From contig CBDCFV010000005.1 in NCBI GenBank assembly GCA_965216425.1, positions 620,001 to 684,000 of the forward strand: a DNA stretch of 64,000 nucleotides, in the 5' to 3' direction. The stretch is from CBDCFV01 sp965216425. GTDB taxonomy: Bacteria > Chloroflexota > Dehalococcoidia > Lucifugimonadales > UBA3495. Of this stretch, positions 15,381 to 22,658 are shown in pieces; the stretch's first letter is position 1, and every line of letters starts with the position of its first letter. The position numbers and the translations under genes were made by a program. Under the pieces are notes generated by a model. The model was not told the DNA's origin, searched no databases, and saw only the letters and a list, made by a program, of their open reading frames with translations.

Positions 15381-16715
15381 CTACTCCTTCGTCCCCACCG
15401 CACAGTGGAAGGGCGTCGAGATGAAAAAGGTGCCGTCGGCCTCCGCTTGGTCCGCCGCCGCCCGCCAATCCGCGGCTTCCTCGGCGGTCAGGGTGGGCAG
15501 AATGCCGCCCTGCAGGAATTGCAGCCGGATGCCTTCGGAGAAGGTACTGATGAACGGGAACATCTTCACGTTGGACAGTCCAAGCCGTGAAAAACGTTGG
15601 TACAGGGTGGCGTCGTCACACCCCATGGGGTTCCCACGATCTTCCACCCACGGCGGTGACTCGATCTTGGCTTTGAGAGCGGGACTCAGAGACAGGTTTA
15701 TCCATCGGTTCATGTCGTGGGCGTGGGCCAACACGGCCATCCTGCCCCCAGGCTTGATCACTCTTAACATCTCCGGCAACATCAGATCGGCATTCACGCG
15801 CTGGATAACCGTGCTGGAGAAAGCAACGTCGAAGCTGTTGTCCTCGAAGGGCAATATCTCGGCGCTGCCCTCTCGAAAACTCACCACATCCGCCAACCCC
15901 TCTCGCCTGACGATCTCCGCAGCTTCCCGCAGGAAGAAGGCGTTAACGTCCATACCGACGATGGGGTTCCTCTGGCCCGTCTCACGGGACAGCCAACGGC
16001 ACAACACCCCGGTGCCGCAACCGACTTCCAGCATCCGCTCACCGGGCTGGACTTCCGCCGCGGCAATAAGACTTCCCACGGCGGACAGGTAGCCGGAAGT
16101 GCGTCCCCTTCCTTCCAAGCTGGCAACCATCCCCAAGGCCGGGCCGGTCATGGTGACGACACAGTAGCGTTCGCTGAAGGTAGCCGCCAGCGGTCCCCAT
16201 TGGGAAGGAGCGGCCCCCAAAGGCAGCAGCACCAGCGGCGGTCCAGAGCCTTGAACCTTATAGTAAATGCCGTCAACCTCGCCTTCCCGGACTGCGGGAG
16301 ATACGGCCGGCAGGCTGTTGTTGGCGTCCACCCCGGCCATGAAGTCCAGCATCGCGGGCCCAATATCGCCACCGCGTTGGACCGCAAGGTCAGTGTAGTT
16401 GTCCGCGTACGGGCAGTCGGCCAAGGTAACCATCGATGCCGACGGCAGACCTGCCATGTTGCGGTTTATAGTCTCAGTCGTGCCCCTCCGGTCGCCATTG
16501 AACACCAGGAGCCTGCCTGCGATAGGGGTTAGCACTAAGGAGTCAAACCCCAACGGGCACACCAAGGTTAAAGAAGCCACCGTCCCCGGAAACCTGTCGG
16601 CCATCCCGTGCCAGTCGTTCAGCCCTCGTGAGGCGAAGTGCGCCCGCTCAATCCCCAGTTGCCGCAATACCCCGACAATTCGTTCTTCTATGGGAGTATC
16701 AATCTCTGTTGTCAT
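15381..16715 (-). CDS. SAM-dependent methyltransferase with hydrolase-like N-terminal part
   Basis: This is a 444-aa protein. The C-terminal two thirds (about 195-444) is a class I methyltransferase with motif I MLEVGCGTG, acidic motif VGMDVN, and EILPFEDNSFDVAFSSTVIQ (motif IV region), as in UbiE/MenG-type enzymes. The N-terminal part (about 1-190) resembles pieces of an alpha/beta hydrolase (ASRGLNDWHG, then VQGSGPPLVLLPLG) but without a clear GxSxG nucleophile elbow, so it may be a degenerate or binding domain. The fusion is unusual. It is divergent from the enolase-family gene. The substrate is unknown. Confidence 0.75.
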   Translation of the reverse strand: MTTEIDTPIEERIVGVLRQLGIERAHFASRGLNDWHGMADRFPGTVASLTLVCPLGFDSLVLTPIAGRLLVFNGDRRGTTETINRNMAGLPSASMVTLADCPYADNYTDLAVQRGGDIGPAMLDFMAGVDANNSLPAVSPAVREGEVDGIYYKVQGSGPPLVLLPLGAAPSQWGPLAATFSERYCVVTMTGPALGMVASLEGRGRTSGYLSAVGSLIAAAEVQPGERMLEVGCGTGVLCRWLSRETGQRNPIVGMDVNAFFLREAAEIVRREGLADVVSFREGSAEILPFEDNSFDVAFSSTVIQRVNADLMLPEMLRVIKPGGRMAVLAHAHDMNRWINLSLSPALKAKIESPPWVEDRGNPMGCDDATLYQRFSRLGLSNVKMFPFISTFSEGIRLQFLQGGILPTLTAEEAADWRAAADQAEADGTFFISTPFHCAVGTKE

Positions 16716-16953
16716 GTTTCCCTCGCTCGGCTACGGCGGCGCTCCTTCTGAATTTTCCGCGTTGGCCTGGGTTCCTGCGGCCGCCGTCCGCTGCCACCAA
16801 CATACTATCTACGTGCTTGCTTGGCAATCGACGGCAACCAAGCGAAAAACCACCCCTTGCGCGGTGAGCAGCGCCATACGAGAATGTACCGCTATGGGAT
16901 ACACCGCACGTTGGGCCGGTTTCGGCCCCGATGGTGCCAGAGGGGTTTTTGTC

Positions 16954-18036
16954 ATGAAGATTACCGACGTGGAATGCTTGGTGTTGGACCGCCAGTTCCC
17001 GTTTGTTCGAATCTATACCGACGAAGGCATAGTGGGAATCGGCGAGTGCTTCCGGCGGTTGCCGCAGGTAGTCAAAGCTCTTGCGGAAGGGCCGCTGAAG
17101 ACCGCATTGGTGGGCAAAGACCCGCTGGACACGGAGCTTCGCTGGCGGGACATGTACAACGCCGGATCAGCGTCGGACATGGGCGGTGCGGTCTATTGCG
17201 CTATTGCCGGTTTGGACATCGCTCTGTGGGACATCAAGGGCAAGGCTTTGGGGATGCCCATACACAAGCTGCTGGGCGGCAAGCTGCGGGACTCGATACG
17301 AATGTACGCCAGCTCGTTGAGGCGGGACATGACGCCCGCCGAGGAGGCCCAGAGGGCGGCGTATTTCGTGGACATGGGTTACTCGGGGTACAAATTGCAC
17401 AGCGCGGTGCCCGGAGCCATAGACGACCCCGCCGACCAGACTTTAGCTACTGTCAAAGCGGTGCGGGACGCCGTTGGGGACGACATCGAGATACTGGTGG
17501 ACGTCAACGGCGCTTTTTCCACCCACCACGCCATGGACATAGGGCGCGCCCTGGAGGACATGGGGGTGTTCCACTTCGAGGAGCCCCGGCCTCACTACGA
17601 CCTGCCGGGGCTGGCCACAATCGCCGACGCGTTGGACATCCCGATAGCATCGGGGGAGATGATTTACACCCATGCCCAGTACGCCGACCTGATTACCCAG
17701 GGCAGGGTGGACATCCTGCAACCCGACATAGTCAAAGTACCGGGGTTTACCGAATTCCAGCGCATCGCCGCGGTGGCGTCGGCCTTTGGCAAGCCCATCA
17801 CGGTGCACAACACCCAGCCCACCATCAGCACCGTGGCCCACCTCCACGTGTGCGCCGCCTATGCCAACATCCCCTATGCCCAGGAATACAATATCGAGCC
17901 CTGCTCCATCCGGGACCAGTGGCCCATCATGAAGGAGCCTCTGGTGGTCAAAGACGGCTACCTGCAAGTGCCCGACGGTCCCGGACTGGGCGTGGAGTTG
18001 GACGAGGACGTAGTGAAGAGGTTAGCCGACGCCTAG
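16954..18036 (+). CDS. enolase superfamily enzyme, mandelate racemase/muconate lactonizing type
   Basis: This is a 360-aa acid-sugar dehydratase or racemase-like enzyme. The capping domain is followed by a barrel with Lys147 (GYKLH), metal ligands Asp183 (LVDVN), Glu209/210 (FEEP) and Glu235 (IASGE), and the Asp258-His285 dyad (LQPD, TVHNTQ). This is the mandelate racemase arrangement, in which enzymes abstract a proton alpha to a carboxylate. ATG 16954 is preceded by AGAGGGG and begins the standard MKITDVE start; the frame is open further upstream without support. It ends in a CTAG shared with the convergent VOC gene. Multiple enolase paralogs are typical of SAR202 genomes (background knowledge). 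Confidence 0.88.
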   Translation: MKITDVECLVLDRQFPFVRIYTDEGIVGIGECFRRLPQVVKALAEGPLKTALVGKDPLDTELRWRDMYNAGSASDMGGAVYCAIAGLDIALWDIKGKALGMPIHKLLGGKLRDSIRMYASSLRRDMTPAEEAQRAAYFVDMGYSGYKLHSAVPGAIDDPADQTLATVKAVRDAVGDDIEILVDVNGAFSTHHAMDIGRALEDMGVFHFEEPRPHYDLPGLATIADALDIPIASGEMIYTHAQYADLITQGRVDILQPDIVKVPGFTEFQRIAAVASAFGKPITVHNTQPTISTVAHLHVCAAYANIPYAQEYNIEPCSIRDQWPIMKEPLVVKDGYLQVPDGPGLGVELDEDVVKRLADA

Positions 18037-18422
18037 ACCAGCACTCCGAAGCCCGATTTGGTGCAAATCTCGATGCGATTGCCGTCCAGGTCGTTCAGGT
18101 AGCAGGCCTGCTGGCCGTCGTGCCGGGTCTGGATGTCGGTGACCTCGACGCCCTTCGCCATGATCGAGTCCCTGGCACGGGCGATGTCGTCCACCTCGAA
18201 TGCGGTATGGTGCGACGGGGCCGATGGAGCGTCGGGGTTCTCGATGATGTGGACCATTGCCCCGCTGGGAAGTTGCAGCCAGTACAGGTGATCGCTGTCC
18301 ACCATCTTGGGTATCTGCTTCAATCCCAGGATTTCCTCGTACCAGACCAGCGCCTTGTCTTTGTCCTTCACGTTGTAGGTAATGTGGTTAATGGCCTTCA
18401 GGCGAATTGAATCGTCCGACAT
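18033..18422 (-). CDS. VOC family protein (glyoxalase/dioxygenase fold)
   Basis: This 129-aa protein has two beta-alpha-beta-beta-beta modules. The first begins INHITYNVKDKDKALVWYEEILG and the second includes HHTAFEVDDIARARD. The potential metal ligands are His in NHITY, His in HHTAF, and Glu in GNRIEI. Such proteins include lyases, isomerases and ring-cleaving dioxygenases; the activity is not determinable. It converges with the enolase-family gene and the two stops share four bases. The pairing may be functional. Confidence 0.8.
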   Translation of the reverse strand: MSDDSIRLKAINHITYNVKDKDKALVWYEEILGLKQIPKMVDSDHLYWLQLPSGAMVHIIENPDAPSAPSHHTAFEVDDIARARDSIMAKGVEVTDIQTRHDGQQACYLNDLDGNRIEICTKSGFGVLV

Positions 18423-18608
18423 TTGTTCTCTCCAAAGATTGGATGTCTGCTCGCCCCATGATAACAGCGTGGCGACCTCACGGTCGAGAACGGCGCTCGA
18501 CCTTTTGGTGCATCGAGATGTTATCGACTCGAAAAACGCGCATTTGGTACACTATAGGCAGCTATCCATACTGCGCCGCCCCAACAGCAACAAATAAGCG
18601 GGTCTGCA

Positions 18609-19358
18609 ATGACAACCAAGACCTTCAGGACTACGATGCTCCCCTACCGGCAGCAGGGCGAAATTGACTACGGCAGCCTTGACTTCAACCCCGATGAGAC
18701 GGAACCGCCGGAAGATGCAATGGAGCAAAACGAAGAACTTAATGAAATCCACAACTTGCTGCGCGCCTACGTCGTTGACTTTGGCCGTCGTCCCAACGTC
18801 TTTCTGGACCGCGAGACCAACATCTGCAACGACCCCGGCAACCTCAACGTCCGCATTGCGCCGGACTTGTACCTGGCCTTTGGCGTTGACGCCGAAGCCA
18901 TCCGCCCGCGGAAGCTCTACCTTCCTTGGGAAGCGGGCAAACCCCCGGACTGGGCGTTGGAAGTCGCGTCGGCCAGCACCGCCCGGCGAGACGTCAACAA
19001 CAAACCCGCCATCTACGCCCGCATCGGCGTTCCCGAATACTGGCGCTTCGACCCCAGCGGAGGCCGCAACTACGGGCAGCCGCTTTACGGCGGAATGCTG
19101 GTTGGCTCCGCATACCAGGAAATTGGGCTGACTACCGAACCCGACGGCGTTCTCAAGGCATACAGCGAAGTACTGGAACTCAGCCTGTGCTGGGACGAAG
19201 GCTGGCCTCGTTTCTACGACCATTCGACGGGGTCCTATCTGGAGAACTGGCGGCAGGTGTCGGCCGACCGGGAAGCGGAACGGGCCGCCCGTCGATCCAC
19301 CGAGGCGGAAGTCGAACTTCTCCGTGAAAGGCTGCGCCACCTTGAATCAGGCGGTTAG
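18609..19358 (+). CDS. Uma2-family (DUF820) putative PD-(D/E)xK nuclease with coiled-coil tail
   Basis: This 249-aa protein contains the Uma2/DUF820 core: APDLYLAF (Asp), WALEVASAST (Glu-Val), and the motif IYARIGVPEYWRFDP. The C-terminal 50 residues are rich in Arg/Glu (ADREAERAARRSTEAEVE) and predicted to form a coiled coil. Uma2 proteins are widespread in Cyanobacteria and Chloroflexota, often in many copies, and have a restriction-endonuclease-like fold; the natural role is unclear. It is a single gene with no cognate methylase. Confidence 0.8.
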   Translation: MTTKTFRTTMLPYRQQGEIDYGSLDFNPDETEPPEDAMEQNEELNEIHNLLRAYVVDFGRRPNVFLDRETNICNDPGNLNVRIAPDLYLAFGVDAEAIRPRKLYLPWEAGKPPDWALEVASASTARRDVNNKPAIYARIGVPEYWRFDPSGGRNYGQPLYGGMLVGSAYQEIGLTTEPDGVLKAYSEVLELSLCWDEGWPRFYDHSTGSYLENWRQVSADREAERAARRSTEAEVELLRERLRHLESGG

Positions 19359-19381
19359 CCGCCGTGCCTCGTCCGGGCTGT

Positions 19382-19423
19382 AGTTTAAGTAGCCAGCCGG
19401 TAACTCGGCTGACTACTCAAACT
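19382..19423 (-). terminator. 17-bp stem-loop between convergent Uma2 and GMC genes
   Basis: Arms 19382-19398 and 19407-19423 pair over 17 positions with an 8-base loop. On the minus-strand RNA the two non-Watson-Crick positions are G-U wobbles, so the hairpin is continuous in that direction. It lies 57 bp past the GMC stop. No T-run follows, so it may be a processing or weak termination site. Confidence 0.45.
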
Positions 19424-19479
19424 GCCTGGGTTCTCCACGCTCCCTGCGGTCAGCCGGTTTCCGCCTGATTCGGGACGCG

Positions 19480-21090
19480 TCAATTACCTTCCAGCACAAA
19501 ATCGGCCAAACGCTCGCCCATCATCAACACCGTGGGGTTGATGGCCGCCCGAACCAAGTCGGGCATGATGGAGGCATCGGCCACCCGCAGTCCCTCCAAG
19601 CCGTACACCTTGCCGTACTGGTCCACCACCGCCATCGGGTCCAACGACAGGCCCATCTTGCAGGTGCCGGAAATGTGAGAATAGGTGTGGGCCTCCCGCA
19701 GCATCCACCGGTCCAGTGCTTCGTCCGACACCAGGTCGGCGTCGGCCGGCTCAATCCGTTCACCGATCAAGCCCTTCAACTCGTCGCTTTCAGCCAACTG
19801 CAAACACATCCTGACGGCAGCCCTCAGCCGCTCCCGGTCAAACGGGTCGGCCAAGTAGTTGTAGTCGAGGAACGGTTGGATCGTGGGATCGTTGGAGGTC
19901 AAGCGTAGTTCACCCGAGGATACGGGCAGCAGCAGGCCGGTCATCATCTCCATACGCCGGTCGGACGGGTCGTCGCCGATATCCGCTGGGAAGGGCAACT
20001 CAGAGGCTTGGACGCGCCGCGTTACGAATACCCCCATGATTATGGAAAGGTCATTCCGCAGGTGTGACCCGGGCGCGGTAAACCGGAGGTTGACGCCGCC
20101 TCGGGTTGGAACCTCCCCCACCGGGTGGCCTTCTTTCACCCGCCAAGTCACGTACAGCTTGGGATGGTCCCGCAGATTTTGACCCACGCCGGGAACGTTC
20201 AATACCACCGGAATCCCCAAGCTGGTCAGGTGGTCAGCCGGGCCGACGCCGGAAAGCATCAGCAGTTGGGGCGAGCCGACGGCCCCGGCGCTGAGGATTA
20301 TGTTATTCCCCTCGACGACGAACGTTTCGCCCCCGCTCTCCACTACCACACCCGTCGCCCGATTGCCCTCGAACAATACCCGGTGGACGTGGCAATTGGG
20401 ACGGATGGTCAAATTCAGCCGGTGCCGTCCCTGGCTCAGGTACCCCAAGGACGTGCTGAAACGCACACGGTTGTGGTTATTGCTGATTGAGGGGCCGACT
20501 CCTTGGGCCGAGGGGCTGTTATGGTCATCCGTTTCCGCAAACCCGCTGGAAATGCAGGCATTGAAGAACGCCCATTGGGCCGGCCGCCAGTCCTCTTTCT
20601 TGGCGTGATGAACGAAGATAGGACCTTCCGAGCCATGGTCGTCGCCGTGCTGGTCTACGTCAGTCTCGATTCTTCTGAAATAGGGCAAAACTTTCCCGAA
20701 GCTCCACTCGTCGTTGCCCAGCGATGCCCAAGCGTCAAAGTCTTCCGGTATTCCCCGGAAGAAGGCGGACATGTTGATGGCGCTGGAGCCGCCCGTAACC
20801 TTGCCTCTGGGGACTGACATTATCGGGGCAACGCTGGTGGCCCTGGCTTGGTACCTCCAACTATGGTTGCTGTTGGCCAATGCAACGGGGTGACCGCCGG
20901 GCGTCCTCGCCGTCGGCAGCCCCGGACTGGTGTCGTAACCATACTTGAGGTCGTCGGGAAGCCATTCAAAGTCGGGATAATCCGGCCCTGCTTCCAACAG
21001 CAACACCGGCCTGTCTCCCGATTCCGATAGCCGGGTGGCAAGAATTGCCCCCGCCGAACCGGCGCCTACTATAATCGTGTCGTACTTCAT
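19480..21090 (-). CDS. GMC family FAD-dependent oxidoreductase (choline dehydrogenase-like)
   Basis: This 536-aa flavoprotein oxidises primary or secondary alcohols. The N-terminus has the dinucleotide-binding motif DTIIVGAGSAGAILATRLSE. The GMC signature region includes GKVTGGSSAINMSAFFRG and LSAGAVGSPQLLMLSG. The C-terminal active site has HTYSHISGTCKMG and NPTVLMMGERLADF. The start at 21090 is used because GGGAGGAAGAGCA precedes it; the frame extends to 21147 without a better site. It is divergent from the CoxM gene. The natural substrate is unknown. Confidence 0.92.
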   Translation of the reverse strand: MKYDTIIVGAGSAGAILATRLSESGDRPVLLLEAGPDYPDFEWLPDDLKYGYDTSPGLPTARTPGGHPVALANSNHSWRYQARATSVAPIMSVPRGKVTGGSSAINMSAFFRGIPEDFDAWASLGNDEWSFGKVLPYFRRIETDVDQHGDDHGSEGPIFVHHAKKEDWRPAQWAFFNACISSGFAETDDHNSPSAQGVGPSISNNHNRVRFSTSLGYLSQGRHRLNLTIRPNCHVHRVLFEGNRATGVVVESGGETFVVEGNNIILSAGAVGSPQLLMLSGVGPADHLTSLGIPVVLNVPGVGQNLRDHPKLYVTWRVKEGHPVGEVPTRGGVNLRFTAPGSHLRNDLSIIMGVFVTRRVQASELPFPADIGDDPSDRRMEMMTGLLLPVSSGELRLTSNDPTIQPFLDYNYLADPFDRERLRAAVRMCLQLAESDELKGLIGERIEPADADLVSDEALDRWMLREAHTYSHISGTCKMGLSLDPMAVVDQYGKVYGLEGLRVADASIMPDLVRAAINPTVLMMGERLADFVLEGN

Positions 21091-21230
21091 TGCTCTTCCT
21101 CCCGGACCTTGGTGGTTGGCCCTTGATGGAATGATTATACGTTCCAAATTTCTTGCGGGCTAACAACCGGATGGTTATACTCCCAATGACCGCGATGTAG
21201 CTATCCTTCCCGGTCTGTGACGAGCTATAA

Positions 21231-22109
21231 ATGAAACCAGCCAAGTTTGATTATCACTCCCCGCAGTCCAGGTCCGAGGCGTTGGAACTCCTTGCCGAGC
21301 ATGGCGACGACGCCAAGATACTGGCCGGCGGTCAAAGCCTCATGCCCCTGATGAACATGCGCTTGGTGCGCCCCGGCGTCGTGATCGACATCAACGGCAT
21401 CGGCGACCTGACCCAGATAACTCCGGAGCAGGACGGCGGCCTGTCCGTCGGCGCCCTTACCCGGCACCGTCAGATCGAGCAGTCCAGCTTGGTGCGGGAA
21501 AGATTCCCGTTGCTGGCGGAAGCGGTGCCCAACATCGGCCATTTTCAGATAAGGAACCGCGGCACTGTTGGCGGGAGCCTGGCCCACGCCGACCCCGCCG
21601 CCGAGATACCCGCCCTCAGTCTTACACTCGACGCGGAGTTCGTCATCACCAAGAAAGGGAGCGAGCGGGTGGCCAATGCGGACGAATTCTTTGTCACCCA
21701 CCTCACAACCATCCTGGAGCCGGACGAAATGCTGACGCAGGTCCGGTTCCCAAGCCCGCCGCAGCCGTGGCAATGGGGCTTCCAGGAGGTGTGCCGCAGG
21801 GCCGGTGACTTCGCCTTGGTGGGCGCGGTAGCCATGCTACAACTGGACGCCAACGGCGTTTGCCGGGATAGCCGAATCACCATTTTCGGCGCCGGCGGCA
21901 CGCCGTTGAGAATGCGGACCGCCGAGGGCATTTTGGAGGGTAGTCAAGTTGACGCCGGCGTTCGTCAGCAAGCGGCAGAAGCAGTCAGCCAAGCGTTGGA
22001 CCCTATTTCCGACATCCACGCCTCCGCCGAATACCGCAAAGACGTCGGGGGCGTCATGGCCCGCCGCGCGCTGGAGCAAGCCTTGGCAGCGTCCCCTGTC
22101 AACCCATGA
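21231..22109 (+). CDS. molybdenum hydroxylase FAD-binding subunit (CoxM/CutM type)
   Basis: This 292-aa medium subunit of a xanthine dehydrogenase-family enzyme carries FAD between the Fe-S and the molybdenum subunits. The FAD_binding_5 motifs are visible: AKILAGGQSLMPLMNMR, then the second FAD-binding stretch RNRGTVGGSLAHADPAAEIPA. The C-terminal domain has ARRALEQAL. It starts a three-gene operon (21231-24992) in the order M-S-L, the same order as in CO dehydrogenases. The large-subunit active site argues against CO as substrate. Confidence 0.92.
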   Translation: MKPAKFDYHSPQSRSEALELLAEHGDDAKILAGGQSLMPLMNMRLVRPGVVIDINGIGDLTQITPEQDGGLSVGALTRHRQIEQSSLVRERFPLLAEAVPNIGHFQIRNRGTVGGSLAHADPAAEIPALSLTLDAEFVITKKGSERVANADEFFVTHLTTILEPDEMLTQVRFPSPPQPWQWGFQEVCRRAGDFALVGAVAMLQLDANGVCRDSRITIFGAGGTPLRMRTAEGILEGSQVDAGVRQQAAEAVSQALDPISDIHASAEYRKDVGGVMARRALEQALAASPVNP

Positions 22110-22134
22110 GCCTACACCATATCAAGGATGTAGC

Positions 22135-22614
22135 ATGAGTTCCGAGCGAGATATAAAGCTAACCGTCAATGGCAGAGAATACAGCGGCCACGCAGAGGTC
22201 CGAATGACCTTGGCGGACTTCATCCGGGGAGAACTGGACCTCACCGGCACCCACTTGGGTTGTGAGCACGGCGTATGCGGGGCCTGCACCATTCTGTTCA
22301 ACGGCCAAGCCGTCCGGTCCTGCTTGATGCTTGCCGTCCAAGCCGACGGCGCCAACCTGATGACTGTCGAGGGGCTGGCCAACGGGGATGAACTGCATCC
22401 GCTTCAAGCGGCCTTCCAGCAAAACCATGCCCTGCAGTGCGGGTTCTGCACGCCTGGCATGTTGATGACCGCCTACGCCTTCCTTAGAGATACGCCCAAC
22501 CCCACTGAACAGCAGGTCAGGGAGGGCATATCGGGGAATATCTGCCGCTGCACCGGCTACGCCCCCATCGTCCAAGCCATCCTGCAGACCAGCCGGGAAA
22601 CTCCTTCTCCCTGA
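22135..22614 (+). CDS. molybdenum hydroxylase 2Fe-2S subunit (CoxS/CutS type)
   Basis: This 159-aa protein has two [2Fe-2S] clusters. Cys43, Cys48, Cys51 and Cys63 form the plant-ferredoxin type cluster (CEHGVCGACT). Cys102, Cys105, Cys137 and Cys139 (QCGFCTPG, NICRCTGY) form the second. All eight ligands are intact. The ATG at 22135 has AAGGA about 9 bases upstream; the frame also runs upstream to 21949 inside the FAD subunit gene, which is not the start. It transfers electrons from molybdenum to FAD in the complex with its two neighbours. Confidence 0.95.
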   Translation: MSSERDIKLTVNGREYSGHAEVRMTLADFIRGELDLTGTHLGCEHGVCGACTILFNGQAVRSCLMLAVQADGANLMTVEGLANGDELHPLQAAFQQNHALQCGFCTPGMLMTAYAFLRDTPNPTEQQVREGISGNICRCTGYAPIVQAILQTSRETPSP

Positions 22615-22658
22615 ACTCCCCTCAACCCATTCATCCTCGTCATTGAAAAGGTCAAGTG

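Noticed and set aside
16821..18410. 529-codon frame overlapping the enolase-family gene
   Set aside because: Its translation is low-complexity Arg/Gly/His-rich and matches the +1 shadow of the enolase gene; the enolase frame has complete active-site residues.
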